Shown here: positions 42,008-53,263 of the stretch, in pieces | Numbering within the stretch: position 1 is the first letter of the stretch | How the letters are laid out: each line of letters opens with the position of its first letter | Assembly: GCA_012267385.1 (NCBI GenBank) | Contig: JAAXGW010000026.1 | Span: 1-64,000, forward strand | Source of the DNA: OMG group bacterium | GTDB taxonomy: Bacteria > Pseudomonadota > Gammaproteobacteria > Pseudomonadales > Azotimanducaceae | Direction: 5' to 3' | DNA: 64,000 nt | The notes under the pieces: generated by a model | Databases searched by the model: none | Seen by the model: only the letters and a program-made list of their open reading frames with translations | Told to the model about the DNA's origin: nothing | Position numbers and translations under genes: made by a program

Positions 42008-43267
42008 GTGTTTTTTGACCGACCCAGTAAAGGCGAACGCACGATATTGTTGTCGGTTCGCTTTGACAAGCTTTCTGCGACCGACCACGATCTAGTTGAG
42101 TTTTCACAACTAGCCGATTCAGCGGGTTTAGCTGTCATACGGACCCATTCTGTACGTCGTGAAGCCCCGCATCCTGCAACTTGCATTGGTCCGGGAAAGG
42201 TCTCGGAACTTCAAGACGCGATTCGTCTAGAAAAACTAGACTTGCTCGTGCTTGATCATGAACTCACAGCATCGCAACAACGAAAGTTGGAGCTTGAGCT
42301 CAAAGTGAGAGTCATGACACGAACGGAATTGATTCTTCATGTTTTCGAAGACCGGGCTCAGACCCACGAAGGTAAGCTTCAAGTAGAACTAGCGATGTTG
42401 TCTCACGCCCAGTCGAGGTTAGTTCGTGGATGGACTCACTTGGATCGACAACGGGGTGGGATTGGCTTGCGAGGAGTTGGGGAGACACAGATTTCACTCG
42501 ACAAACGCATGCTTCAAAAACGCGTGCAAGTCACTCAAGCGCGACTCAAGAAAGTACAACAACAACGAGATCGGCAACGACAACAACGAACTCGGAAACG
42601 AGTTCCTACTGTCGCACTCGTTGGCTATACGAATGCAGGTAAGTCTACGCTCTTCAATGCGCTTACGCGTGCCAACGTGTACGCAGACGATCGTTTGTTT
42701 GCGACATTGGATCCTACTGTTCGCAGGCTAGAAGCCTCGACGGAACAGGAAATCCTGCTCGTGGACACCGTCGGCTTCATACGAGATTTACCCGTGGAAT
42801 TAGTTGCTGCATTTCGGTCGACGTTGGAAGAGGTCACAAGGGCTGATCTGCTCTTACACGTATTGGATGCTACTGAACCCAAACTCGATGAAATTTGTCA
42901 GGCGGTGAAGGCGACTCTAGAACAAATCGGGGCTGCAGACCTTCCTACCATCACTGTATTCAACAAGATCGATCTAGCACCAGACATCGCACTGAGACGA
43001 ACCGATGCGATATGCGCCAGTGCACAGAACAGAATTGGCATCGAAGCTCTGCGGGATCAAATCTTGAACAACCTCTATGGCCTTCATCAACGTTACCTGA
43101 CAGAGCTGAAACCGAATGAAGGCAAAATTCGGTCTCTCTTATACGATATGCATGTAGTTGAACATGAAGAAATTTGTGGGGATGGAAGCTCCCGGTTTAC
43201 TCTAAACCTCAAAGCTGACCAAGCAAGTCACTTGGTTGAGACCTACAAACTTCGTTTGCATGGTTAA
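42008..43267 (+). CDS. hflX: GTPase HflX
   Basis: 419 aa. The N-terminal HflX domain (PHPATCIGPGKVSEL), GIGLRGVGETQ linker, and a G domain with G1 GYTNAGKSTLFN, G3 DTVGF and G4 NKID. A ribosome-associated GTPase that splits or rescues stalled ribosomes under stress. GTG start. It leads into hflK after 43 bp. Confidence 0.96.
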   Translation: MFFDRPSKGERTILLSVRFDKLSATDHDLVEFSQLADSAGLAVIRTHSVRREAPHPATCIGPGKVSELQDAIRLEKLDLLVLDHELTASQQRKLELELKVRVMTRTELILHVFEDRAQTHEGKLQVELAMLSHAQSRLVRGWTHLDRQRGGIGLRGVGETQISLDKRMLQKRVQVTQARLKKVQQQRDRQRQQRTRKRVPTVALVGYTNAGKSTLFNALTRANVYADDRLFATLDPTVRRLEASTEQEILLVDTVGFIRDLPVELVAAFRSTLEEVTRADLLLHVLDATEPKLDEICQAVKATLEQIGAADLPTITVFNKIDLAPDIALRRTDAICASAQNRIGIEALRDQILNNLYGLHQRYLTELKPNEGKIRSLLYDMHVVEHEEICGDGSSRFTLNLKADQASHLVETYKLRLHG

Positions 43268-43310
43268 GGTACATATCTAAAATTGTTGCATCTATTTAAC
43301 AGGAGTCAAT

Positions 43311-44414
43311 ATGGCTTGGAGTGACAACGACGGCAAGAAACAAGACCCTTGGGGGAATCAGGGCGGACAGCAAGGTCCACCTGACTTAGACGAGTCGTTT
43401 AAAAAAATCCAAAATCAGTTTAAAAATATGTTCTCCGGCGGTGGGGGGAAAGACGGCGAGAAAGGGGGTGGCAAAGGCTTTCGATTGTCTCCTTGGTTAG
43501 TTGTCGCGATAGTTGGGATCGGCGCCGTACTAGTTTGGTTTGCGTCTGGTTTTTACGTGGTCGATCAACAACAGCGCGGTGTCGTGCTGCGGCTTGGTGT
43601 CCTTCAAGAAACTCTTAAAGAACCTGGGTTGAAATGGAATCCGCGCTTTATTGACCAGGTAGAACTGGTCAACGTAACACAGGTGAATCAAATTGCACAA
43701 CAATCCCAGATGCTGACGATTGAAGAGAACTTAGTGGAAGTTGACTTAGAGGTGCAGTATCGAGTTGACGATCCAAAGTTATACATCGTCCAGATCCGAG
43801 AGCCTGTGATCAGTTTGCAACATGCAGCCGAAAGTGCGTTGCGGCACGTTGTGGGCGGTTTAGACATGAACAACATTATTACACAAGGTCGAGCAGTTTT
43901 AGCGGAAAATGTTCAACGCCGATTACAAAGCTACATTGACAGGTATCAAACCGGCATACTTGTAAGTAGCGTGATCATCAACGCCGCAGGTCCACCGTCA
44001 CAGGTGCAGGATGCCTTTGATGACGTCCAGCGCGCGAAAGAAGATGAAAATCGCTTTAAGAATCAAGGGGAAGCTTACCGGCAAACAGTCGTTCGGCAAG
44101 CCAATGGTGAAGCTGAGCAGATAATTGCCGAAGCAGAGGGATACAGAACCCAAGTGACTGAACGAGCGCAAGGCGAAGCAGATCGTTTTCTTGCTATCCT
44201 AGCCGAGTACCAACTTGCTAAAGAGGTCACTCGAGATCGGTTGTACATTACGGCTATGGAGACTGTATTGCGATCTGCGGCGAAAGTCTTGGTTGATGTC
44301 GATAGTGGTGGCAACCTGCTGTTGTTGCCTCTTGAACAGCTACTTCAAAACTCAGCACAAAGGCAGGGACTGCCTAGTGCGTTGGGTGGAACTAGTCCGC
44401 AGACGTCGAACTAA
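43311..44414 (+). CDS. hflK: FtsH protease modulator HflK
   Basis: 367-aa SPFH/prohibitin membrane protein. Cytoplasmic Gly/Lys-rich N-terminus (residues 1-58), one transmembrane helix (WLVVAIVGIGAVLVWFASG), then the periplasmic SPFH domain beginning VVDQQQRGVVLRLG and a coiled-coil tail. It forms a large cage with HflC around FtsH. AGGAG ribosome-binding site; hflC follows after 12 bp. Confidence 0.96.
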   Translation: MAWSDNDGKKQDPWGNQGGQQGPPDLDESFKKIQNQFKNMFSGGGGKDGEKGGGKGFRLSPWLVVAIVGIGAVLVWFASGFYVVDQQQRGVVLRLGVLQETLKEPGLKWNPRFIDQVELVNVTQVNQIAQQSQMLTIEENLVEVDLEVQYRVDDPKLYIVQIREPVISLQHAAESALRHVVGGLDMNNIITQGRAVLAENVQRRLQSYIDRYQTGILVSSVIINAAGPPSQVQDAFDDVQRAKEDENRFKNQGEAYRQTVVRQANGEAEQIIAEAEGYRTQVTERAQGEADRFLAILAEYQLAKEVTRDRLYITAMETVLRSAAKVLVDVDSGGNLLLLPLEQLLQNSAQRQGLPSALGGTSPQTSN

Positions 44415-44426
44415 GGAGGCATTTAA

Positions 44427-45302
44427 ATGAACGTAAAAACAATTGTTATCGTTGTAGTCATCATTCTCCTTGGTATTCTCGCACTGGATTCGTTTTTCAT
44501 TGTGGATGCAAGGGAGCGTGCAATTCAAAAACGCTTTGGGGAAGTTGTCGAACACGAGGAAGAATTAACAGGTTTGAATTTCAAGCTACCTTTTGTAGAC
44601 AACGTACAAAAGTTTGATGGTCGTATCCTTACCTTGGATACACCGGCAGAACGTTACTTTACCCGTGAACAAAAACCCTTAATAGTGGATTCTTTTGTGA
44701 AATGGCGGATTTTCAGTACGACAAAGTACTACGAAGCTACACAAGGTATTGAAGAAAATGCTCGATCGCGCTTGGCGAGACGGGTCGACGAAGGCTTGCG
44801 GAATCAGATCGGTGCACGAGACATGATTGACGTTATTTCTGGCGAGCGTGAAGAATTGATGGCCGAACTCACCAACTCACTGGATCGGACCATGAAAGAA
44901 GAATTCGGCGTAGAGGTAATTGATGTCAGGGTGAAAAAGATTGATTTACCGCCTGAAGTTGCTTCGCAAGTTTATGAACGTATGCGTTCAGAACGAAAAA
45001 TTGAAGCAGATCGATTTCGTGCTCAAGGTCAAGAACAGAAACTGATCATTGAATCGGATGCCGACAAGCAAAGAGTGGAGATTCGCGCGGAAGCTGAGAA
45101 ACTAGCCGAACAAACACGAGGTGAAGGTGATCGGGAAGCGACTCGGATATACGCGGACGCGTACGGCCAGGATGCAGAATTCTATGAATTCTATCGGAGC
45201 ATCAACGCGTACGTTAACGTGTTTGGTGACGGGAGCTCGTTGCTCGTATTAGATCCTTCCAGCGAGTTCTTCAAATATCTGAAGGCTGGCTCGGGAGATT
45301 AA
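44427..45302 (+). CDS. hflC: FtsH protease modulator HflC
   Basis: 291 aa, single N-terminal transmembrane helix (IVIVVVIILLGILALDSFFIV) and SPFH domain (ERAIQKRFGEV...), followed by an Ala/Glu-rich coiled coil with the family GDREATRIYADAYGQD. Partner of HflK in the periplasm. AAGGAGG Shine-Dalgarno. Confidence 0.96.
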   Translation: MNVKTIVIVVVIILLGILALDSFFIVDARERAIQKRFGEVVEHEEELTGLNFKLPFVDNVQKFDGRILTLDTPAERYFTREQKPLIVDSFVKWRIFSTTKYYEATQGIEENARSRLARRVDEGLRNQIGARDMIDVISGEREELMAELTNSLDRTMKEEFGVEVIDVRVKKIDLPPEVASQVYERMRSERKIEADRFRAQGQEQKLIIESDADKQRVEIRAEAEKLAEQTRGEGDREATRIYADAYGQDAEFYEFYRSINAYVNVFGDGSSLLVLDPSSEFFKYLKAGSGD

Positions 45303-46899
<1,597 letters not shown>

Positions 46900-46929
46900 A
46901 GACATCTGTAGCACTTAGAATTTTGTAAT

Positions 46930-47121
46930 ATGATTGACGAAAAACTTCTTGAGATACTCGTTTGTCCCTTGACAAAGGGGGAGTTGGAGTACCACAAATC
47001 TGCAGCTGAACTATGGTCTAGGGAAGCAAAACTTGCTTATCCAATTAAAGACGGTATCCCTGTGATGATCGCTGACAAAGCAAGAACATTAACGGATGAG
47101 GAACTCAAGACTAAGTCATAG
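46930..47121 (+). CDS. Trm112/UPF0434 family protein (YcaR-like)
   Basis: 63 aa: [21 protein letters not shown]...[13 protein letters not shown], the standard pattern of the family. Only one Cys (CP) is kept, as in bacterial members without zinc. Function is uncertain; related eukaryotic Trm112 activates methyltransferases. Here it lies between purA and folE2, not in its more common place near kdsB/lpxK. Confidence 0.9.
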   Translation: MIDEKLLEILVCPLTKGELEYHKSAAELWSREAKLAYPIKDGIPVMIADKARTLTDEELKTKS

Positions 47122-47159
47122 TCTGTGAGTCTTCTTATTTCACATTTTCGAAATTGTTC

Positions 47160-48119
47160 ATGAAAACTGATTCATCAAATATGGAACATCTGATGCCTGA
47201 TGTTGCAATGCGTTCGCTAGAGCATGATCAGGGGACCTTGGATTGGGTTGGAATGAACGAAATTCGTTTGCCCGTTAGAGTACAGGACGGGGCTGAGGTT
47301 TGTGAAGTCATTGGATCGGTTCAAATGTACGTTGATCTACTTGATCCCAAGGCTAAAGGAATTCATATGTCACGCCTGTATGTGTTATTAGATGACGCAA
47401 CTCGCTCGCGGACGTTTTCGCCCAATTCACTACAACAATTTTTACGGGAGATGCTCAATTCTCATTCGGAAGTTTCCTCCCGTGCATTTATTGAGATATC
47501 GTTCGAAAGACCATTACGGCGTGCGGCATTGGTGACTGACCATGCTGGTTGGGGCAGTTATCCGGCTAAGATTCGCGGTATTAGAAGTACTACCGGAAGT
47601 GTTGTGGAATTGTGTTTTACCGTCAAGTACTCAAGCACTTGTCCGGCGTCTGCGGCACTGGCACGACAATCCATTCAAGATCAGTTTGAACAAGACTTCG
47701 AGCAATCAAACACGGTTGAACCAAAACATGTTAAGCAGTGGTTAGGTTCTACTCAAGGAATTATTGCTACACCACACGGCCAGCGAAGTAAAGCAAACAT
47801 CACAGTTCGGCTATCGGAGCGTTTAGAGAACTTTCCGCTCACGGAGTTAATCGATCGAGTGGAAAATTCATTAGCGACACCTGTGCAAACCGCGGTAAAA
47901 AGAGAAGATGAACAGGAATTTGCTTTACTCAACGGGCAAAACCCTATGTTTTGTGAAGATGCAAGTCGTCGGTTAAAGCAAACTTTAGATGAGACACCAG
48001 GTTTGTTGGACTTTCTCATTCGAGTCGAACACTTTGAAAGTTTGCACGCGCACAACGCCGCTAGCTGGGTCGCTAAGGGAATTCCAGGTGGCTTGCGAGC
48101 AAACCCGAACTCGACGTGA
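47160..48119 (+). CDS. folE2: GTP cyclohydrolase FolE2 (type IB)
   Basis: 319 aa from the ATG at 47160. Signatures: VGMNEIRLPVRV, KGIHMSRLY, SSTCPASAALARQ (active-site Cys), TPHGQRSKANI and NGQNPMFCEDASRRL. It makes dihydroneopterin triphosphate for folate and queuosine; the type IB enzyme works with metals other than zinc. queG at 34849-35913 is a later step of queuosine synthesis. The 3' end lies next to an opposing tRNA-Leu. Confidence 0.93.
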   Translation: MKTDSSNMEHLMPDVAMRSLEHDQGTLDWVGMNEIRLPVRVQDGAEVCEVIGSVQMYVDLLDPKAKGIHMSRLYVLLDDATRSRTFSPNSLQQFLREMLNSHSEVSSRAFIEISFERPLRRAALVTDHAGWGSYPAKIRGIRSTTGSVVELCFTVKYSSTCPASAALARQSIQDQFEQDFEQSNTVEPKHVKQWLGSTQGIIATPHGQRSKANITVRLSERLENFPLTELIDRVENSLATPVQTAVKREDEQEFALLNGQNPMFCEDASRRLKQTLDETPGLLDFLIRVEHFESLHAHNAASWVAKGIPGGLRANPNST

Positions 48120-48125
48120 AAGGGT

Positions 48126-48212
48126 TGGTGCCGAGGAGAGGACTTGAACCTCCACGGGGTTACCCCCACCAGCACCTGAAGCTGGCGTGTCTACCAATTT
48201 CACCACCTCGGC
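48126..48212 (-). tRNA. tRNA-Leu (anticodon CAG)
   Basis: Reading the minus strand from 48212: GCCGAGG acceptor, D-arm, CCAGC-TTCAGGT-GCTGG anticodon arm (anticodon CAG), long variable arm (TGGGGGTAACCCCG), T-arm AGGTTCAAGTCCT, CCTCGGC, A and encoded CCA. It lies 6 bp from the convergent folE2 stop. Confidence 0.96.
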
Positions 48213-48320
48213 ATGATGGCACAGGACAATTCAGTGCGCGAGACCTTGAACGGTTTCAGCAATTTGTGGTCATAATCCTGATTCAGCGCTTGCACACTCA
48301 TCGCGCGTTGCCGAAGTCTA

Positions 48321-48342
48321 GGCTAGTGATCACACACTAGCC
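48321..48342. repeat. Perfect 8-bp hairpin between tRNA-Leu and rnr
   Basis: GGCTAGTG (48321-48328) and CACTAGCC (48335-48342) around ATCACA. There is no T run on either side. It lies upstream of both the leftward tRNA and the rightward rnr, so it could be an operator or an rnr leader structure. Confidence 0.4.
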
Positions 48343-48406
48343 ACTTATGACATATATAAAAAAAGTTCTCAATTTCTTAATAAATTTGTTATAAGATTCG
48401 AACAAT

Positions 48407-50350
48407 TTGAAACGAGCTACGCCTAGCCGCGTTCTTAGTTTACTGAAGAAATCGAGTTCACTGAGTTATGCCCAACTAGCAGAAAATTTTACGGCACCGC
48501 AGAATCTGGCGGACGTATTACAGTCCCTTGAGAATAGTGAAACGATCGTTTGCGGTCCGAGTGGCAACTACAAGTTGTCTCGCCGAACTCAACGTTCTGA
48601 CCAGCTACCGACTTTTTTTGATCGTCGATACACTGGTGTAGCAGAACAAGCTAGAGGTCATTGGCACTTTCGATCTCTGACGCCGAATTCTCCTCCAAAC
48701 ATTCTGATAAGAGGTAGCAAAGACCTTGCTGAAGGTGAGATAGTCACTATAGAAATCGATAAAGTCGATACGGACCATTATTACGGTAAGGTTGTTGCCA
48801 AGATTCCAGCGGAAGATGAAGCGAGTCGCGCTGCATTAGCACTTCTCTCCGCTTTTGAAGTGCCACACGGTAATCCATGGAATCCAGAGCGGAAAAAATT
48901 CTCCGATACCATTAGCAAAAAGTCGGTGCAGGACCGCGTTGACTTACGCAAATACCCTTTCGTAACCATCGATGGTGAATCGGCGAAAGACTTTGACGAC
49001 GCTGTATTTATCGAACCTCAGACCAATGGAGGTTGGCGCATGTTGGTCGCTATCGCTGATGTCGCGCATTACGTCTATCCCAATAGCGAGCTAGATCGAG
49101 AAGCTAGACGCCGCGGAAACTCGGTGTATCTGCCTGATCGTGTCGTACCCATGTTACCAGAGGATCTGTCCAACGGAATTTGTTCACTTAAACCGAATCT
49201 AGATCGACTCGTAATGGTGTGCGAAATGCAACTATCCATGGCAGGTAAAACTAAGGCGTTTAAGTTTTATGAAGCTGTGATTAGGAGTGCTGGGCGACTG
49301 ACATACGCGGAGACTGTCTCAGTATGTCGTGGTGAAGAATTGCGCGACCGAGCGCCAGCGATAAATGCCTCGCTAAGGGCTTTCTACCAGGTGTTCCGTG
49401 TAGTACGCCAACAGCGCGAACAGCGTGGCGCACTAGACTTTACGTCTCGAGAGACAACAGTAAAAGTGCAGAACGGTGAACCGATTGAAGTCGTCGCGGT
49501 ACGACAAAACGAAGCCCACCAGATGATCGAAGAAGCCATGATCTTAGCAAATGTTTGCGCCGCGCAACATCTACAAAAGAACAATGTCAATCCCCTCTAC
49601 AGAGTGCACACGAGTCCTCGTCCAGAAGCACTCAAAGAGCTGCAATCTGTGCTTCAACAGTCCCACATGTGCAAATTTGATCTCGAGGAGTGCAATTCTC
49701 AGAAGATTCATCTCTTGCTCAACGAACTGCGCCGGTTGAGTAAAGATTCATGGATATGGGAGCTACAAGTATTAAGGGCGATGCATCAAGCAAGGTATTC
49801 ATTTCTCAAAAACCAACACTTTGGTCTTGCATTAACGGAATATGCACACTTCACCTCTCCGATACGTCGCTATGCAGATCTCCATCTCCACAGACTAATC
49901 AAAACTACGTTTAAATCTTCAAAAGACAAACTGCGGAGAGACTCTGAAATTACCTACTTGGGCGAAGACTTATCCGAATGTGAACGTCGTGCCACAAGTG
50001 TTTCACGAAAGGTCGATCTTTGGTTAAAGTGTCGACTGTTGAAGAAGTTGAGTGGCAAAACATTTGGTGGTGTTATTTCTAGTGTCGAGGAGTTTGGTAT
50101 ATTCGTTGAACTTGATCATTACTGTGTTTCAGGCTTAATTCATGTGACCGACCTCGGAGACGACTACTATGTTGCTCAGGGACCGGTAATGCAGGGAACA
50201 CGTAGCGGTGTTGAATATTGTTTAGGCGAACGTATACAAGTAGTGGTAGTATCCGTTGATGTTGAATTGTGTCGTATCGACTTGATCGAGTCGAAACCTC
50301 GGCAAAAACGACACGAACTTCGACGTGGTAAACTAAAGTTTCATCGTTAG
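48407..50350 (+). CDS. rnr: Ribonuclease R
   Basis: 647 aa, shorter than E. coli RNase R (813) chiefly at both ends. RNB catalytic motif DGESAKDFDDAVF, SNGICSLKPNLDRLVMVCEM, and a C-terminal S1 domain (FGGVISSVEEFGIFVEL) followed by a short basic tail. It is a 3'-5' exonuclease that degrades structured RNA. The start is TTG with no clear Shine-Dalgarno; a weak promoter (TTCTCA 48366, TATAAG 48390) would give almost no leader. rlmB follows. Confidence 0.93.
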   Translation: MKRATPSRVLSLLKKSSSLSYAQLAENFTAPQNLADVLQSLENSETIVCGPSGNYKLSRRTQRSDQLPTFFDRRYTGVAEQARGHWHFRSLTPNSPPNILIRGSKDLAEGEIVTIEIDKVDTDHYYGKVVAKIPAEDEASRAALALLSAFEVPHGNPWNPERKKFSDTISKKSVQDRVDLRKYPFVTIDGESAKDFDDAVFIEPQTNGGWRMLVAIADVAHYVYPNSELDREARRRGNSVYLPDRVVPMLPEDLSNGICSLKPNLDRLVMVCEMQLSMAGKTKAFKFYEAVIRSAGRLTYAETVSVCRGEELRDRAPAINASLRAFYQVFRVVRQQREQRGALDFTSRETTVKVQNGEPIEVVAVRQNEAHQMIEEAMILANVCAAQHLQKNNVNPLYRVHTSPRPEALKELQSVLQQSHMCKFDLEECNSQKIHLLLNELRRLSKDSWIWELQVLRAMHQARYSFLKNQHFGLALTEYAHFTSPIRRYADLHLHRLIKTTFKSSKDKLRRDSEITYLGEDLSECERRATSVSRKVDLWLKCRLLKKLSGKTFGGVISSVEEFGIFVELDHYCVSGLIHVTDLGDDYYVAQGPVMQGTRSGVEYCLGERIQVVVVSVDVELCRIDLIESKPRQKRHELRRGKLKFHR

Positions 50351-50369
50351 ACTGAAGGTACGAACGACA

Positions 50370-51113
50370 GTGTCAATAGAGCCGAACATAGTATGTGGGA
50401 TACATAGTGCGAAGTCGTTTTTGAGCACGCAACCCGATAAGGTTCGTAGGGTACTCATAGCTGAGAATTTCCATGGTGCAAAGCTGCACGAGATTGTGAC
50501 AATAGCCAAGCAACACCACATTCAAACAAAGTCGGTACCACGTTCTTATCTCGATCGACTCGCCGCTAACGTTGCACATCAAGGTGTAGTTTTAGAAGTG
50601 CAAGCTTTTCGTGCGCACTCCGAAACCGACTTAGAAGACAAGCTGGAACATTGGGAATGTCCGTTGATCTTAGCCGTCGATTCGATTCAGGATCCTCGTA
50701 ATTTAGGAGCTTGCCTACGTTCTGCTGAAGGAGCTGGAGTGGACGCTGTTATCGTAGGTAAGAATCGTTGTGCTCCCTTGACTGGCGTTGTTCATAAGAC
50801 ATCGGCCGGTGCGCTGGATTCAATTTTCTTGGTAGAGGTTTCTAACCTAGTTCGTTGTCTTTCAAATTTGAAGGAGCAGGGTTGTTGGATTGTGGGAGCT
50901 TCTGACCACTCAGATACTCAATACACTGCTGTCAATTACCGGGATCCGACGGTTTTGGTCGTTGGTGGCGAAGCTAAAGGATTACGACGCCTAACGTCGG
51001 AAATTTGTGATCAGATTGTTTCCATCCCTATGTATGGCACCGTTCCCAGTTTAAACGTCGCGGTAGCAACCGGAGTAATCTTGTTTGAGGCAACGCGACA
51101 GAGAACAGTTTAA
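50370..51113 (+). CDS. rlmB: 23S rRNA (guanosine-2'-O-)-methyltransferase RlmB
   Basis: 247-aa SPOUT methyltransferase with substrate-binding N-terminal domain and the motifs LAVDSIQDPRNLGACLRSAEG, VVGGEAKGLRR and IPMYGTVPSLNVAVATGVILFE. It methylates G2251 of 23S rRNA. GTG start 20 bp after rnr, the conserved rnr-rlmB pair. Confidence 0.96.
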   Translation: MSIEPNIVCGIHSAKSFLSTQPDKVRRVLIAENFHGAKLHEIVTIAKQHHIQTKSVPRSYLDRLAANVAHQGVVLEVQAFRAHSETDLEDKLEHWECPLILAVDSIQDPRNLGACLRSAEGAGVDAVIVGKNRCAPLTGVVHKTSAGALDSIFLVEVSNLVRCLSNLKEQGCWIVGASDHSDTQYTAVNYRDPTVLVVGGEAKGLRRLTSEICDQIVSIPMYGTVPSLNVAVATGVILFEATRQRTV

Positions 51114-51219
51114 TCTGTCATTCTACCATGGCGACGATAGTCGCACATCATAGGGACTTTATTTTTGCTGAAACTGTCTAAAGTAATCATTGAATGTGAT
51201 TCTATAAGACAGTATCGCC

Positions 51220-52254
51220 ATGAACACCAAATCTACCTCAGGTCATTTTCCCACTAACAATCCACGTACTGTAAAGCACGTTTCCATATTTACACTTGTC
51301 TGTCTACTCATGGTTGCTTCAAGTAGTGTCAGCGGAAGGACTGCGATCGGTGAACTCTATGGGGAACTAAGGAGTTTTCTCAAAAAGCCTATAGAAGTTG
51401 AGTATAGTGCAATCATCGATTTTGAAGTGACTGATTCCGAATTGTTGGATTATGTTTCGGCGGCCCGTTTCAGCGATGACTCAGAGAAGGTTGATGAAAT
51501 TCTCGTCGAATTGTTTGATTACGCACTTTTGGTAAACGTCCATCGTTGGTTAAATACGCAGCCTCCTCCCATAAGGAATTTTTCTTCAGAACCCGGTCTT
51601 CGGGATTTCTTGATACAGCTCTGGTTCTTCCAGCAAGAAAAACTTGAATCTGAATTGAAATCCTATGAGGAAGTAAGATTCCCGTGGACTAGAATCCCAA
51701 AAATCTTAGTAGTACTGTTTCCCCGGGATCGAGAAGTACACGACTTTGTCTGGTCAATCCATAATCCAGCGGAACCGACGGAACCTGCCGCAACTCTATT
51801 GCTGTTAGACAGTGAGGAGTTTCAGACTACGAAAGCGAACAATCTTCGAATAGCAACTCTACTCTCGGACGGGCCAGAGATTTTTAGGTTGATTGCGGCA
51901 CGCTCTCTTGGTAGATTTCAATCACTTGAAGGGTTCGAAACGTTGTTAGTTACCCTCCGCGACTCAGATAACCGAAGTTTGGCTTCTGTCATCATTGAAG
52001 CAATCATCCTATATGGATACTCAGCCCTTCCCCATGCTCTGGAAATCCACGAAGTAGCCGAACGCTTCGGCGTGGCTGAAGGTACGGAGCTTGCGGTTCT
52101 GACTGATCATGTGGTGTTTCCTACACCATATGATCTTACCTTTTTTGGTGAAGACGCATCTACGAATCGATTCGTGAGTGCACTTAGAGACTTGGAACGG
52201 ATGACAGTTAACCAGTCTAAATTACAGACACGAGCTGAAGAACCACAACCCTGA
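51220..52254 (+). CDS. Exported protein of unknown function (344 aa)
   Basis: A hydrophobic segment at about residues 20-40 (HVSIFTLVCLLMVASSSVSG) looks like a signal peptide with a long N-region. The remainder is helical and acidic. Residues about 205-290 (LLSDGPEIFRLIAARSLGRFQSLEGFETLLVTLRDSDNRSLASVIIEAII) resemble HEAT-like repeats, which suggests a protein-binding scaffold. I do not recognise the family. It sits between rlmB and the ribosomal operon and ends before a terminator-like hairpin. Confidence 0.75.
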   Translation: MNTKSTSGHFPTNNPRTVKHVSIFTLVCLLMVASSSVSGRTAIGELYGELRSFLKKPIEVEYSAIIDFEVTDSELLDYVSAARFSDDSEKVDEILVELFDYALLVNVHRWLNTQPPPIRNFSSEPGLRDFLIQLWFFQQEKLESELKSYEEVRFPWTRIPKILVVLFPRDREVHDFVWSIHNPAEPTEPAATLLLLDSEEFQTTKANNLRIATLLSDGPEIFRLIAARSLGRFQSLEGFETLLVTLRDSDNRSLASVIIEAIILYGYSALPHALEIHEVAERFGVAEGTELAVLTDHVVFPTPYDLTFFGEDASTNRFVSALRDLERMTVNQSKLQTRAEEPQP

Positions 52255-52297
52255 TTTCGTCGCTAATTGAGCGAAAGTTTGTAAAATCTTCGATCCC

Positions 52298-52318
52298 GCA
52301 GCTACTTAGCTGCTTTTT
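52298..52318 (+). terminator. Terminator-like hairpin upstream of rpsF
   Basis: GCAGCTA and TAGCTGC form a perfect 7-bp stem (52298-52313), followed by TTTTTATATTT. It terminates the gene ending at 52254. It also lies 64 bp before rpsF and is preceded by CCCG, so it could belong to an S6:S18-responsive leader, which uses a CCG next to a hairpin. The terminator reading is the safer one. Confidence 0.65.
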
Positions 52319-52381
52319 ATATTTATTCCTTGTTTCACGACTCGACTTGTGGTCGGAGACTTTTGCCATAGGGAACAATCC

Positions 52382-53029
52382 ATGCGACACTACGAAATTG
52401 TGTTCATCGTTCACCCTGATCAATCAGAGCAGGTGCCAGGAATGATCGAACGATACCAAGCTATGATCGAACGGGATGGTGGTATGATCCATCGGTGTGA
52501 AGACTGGGGTCGTCGGCAGCTAGCCTATCCAATCGCAAAAATTCATAAAGGGCACTATGTGCTCTTGAATATTGAAGTGCCCGAGAATACGCTCGCGGAA
52601 CTTGAAAGTTCGTTTCGCTTCAACGACGCCGTGCTACGAAACTTGATTTTATCGAGAAAAGAAGCTGTCACTGAGATGTCGAAACTGTACGCAGCCGAGC
52701 TCAGAGAACAAGAACGTGAGCGAGAGCGCGAGAGACAGCGCGAAGAAGACATGGCTGCCCGTCAACGAGCCCGCGACGAAGAAACCGAAGATGGAGCTAA
52801 AGATGCTGAGGTGGACGCATCCACAGAAGCTGAAGACCAACACGAAGGTGAACCTTCAACACCGGAACCGGAAACCGACGACACGGGAGCTCCCCCTCCA
52901 GAAGATGAATCTGACGAATCAGTAGCCGAAGAAGATACTGGTACCGATGACCAGACTCAGGATGTTGTTGCAGAAGAGGAAGCAGACGAAGGAACTGAGC
53001 AAGAGGCAAAAGACGAGAAAGAGGAATGA
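52382..53029 (+). CDS. rpsF: 30S ribosomal protein S6 with long acidic tail
   Basis: 215 aa from the ATG at 52382 ([21 protein letters not shown]). The core to about residue 105 matches S6 closely ([20 protein letters not shown]). It is followed by an Arg/Glu segment ([14 protein letters not shown]) and about 80 residues dominated by Glu, Asp, Thr and Pro. E. coli S6 is only 131 aa, with a short Glu tail extended by RimK. The stop overlaps the rpsR ATG. Confidence 0.97.
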   Translation: MRHYEIVFIVHPDQSEQVPGMIERYQAMIERDGGMIHRCEDWGRRQLAYPIAKIHKGHYVLLNIEVPENTLAELESSFRFNDAVLRNLILSRKEAVTEMSKLYAAELREQERERERERQREEDMAARQRARDEETEDGAKDAEVDASTEAEDQHEGEPSTPEPETDDTGAPPPEDESDESVAEEDTGTDDQTQDVVAEEEADEGTEQEAKDEKEE

Positions 53030-53250
53030 TTAGAAACGTTAGACGACGCCGTACCTGCAGATTCACTGCTGACGGCGTGAAAGAAATCGACTACAAAGAT
53101 CTTGAGACGCTCAAGCAGTATATTGGAGAAACTGGGAAAATTACACCTGCCCGGATGATGGGTACGAGCGCTCGCTACCAACGCCAATTGGCAAGGGCAA
53201 TTAAACGTGCTCGGTACCTCGCGCTATTACCGTACACAGACCAGCACTAA
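53026..53250 (+). CDS. rpsR: 30S ribosomal protein S18
   Basis: 74 aa: [18 protein letters not shown]...[18 protein letters not shown]...[21 protein letters not shown], the full S18 signature. It binds S6 in the small-subunit platform. ATGA overlap with rpsF. priB, found here in enterics, is absent. Confidence 0.97.
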   Translation: MIRNVRRRRTCRFTADGVKEIDYKDLETLKQYIGETGKITPARMMGTSARYQRQLARAIKRARYLALLPYTDQH

Positions 53251-53263
53251 AAGAGAGACCATC

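Noticed and set aside
48116-48340. Short open frame on the plus strand after folE2
   Set aside because: It runs through the antisense of tRNA-Leu(CAG); no protein family is recognisable.
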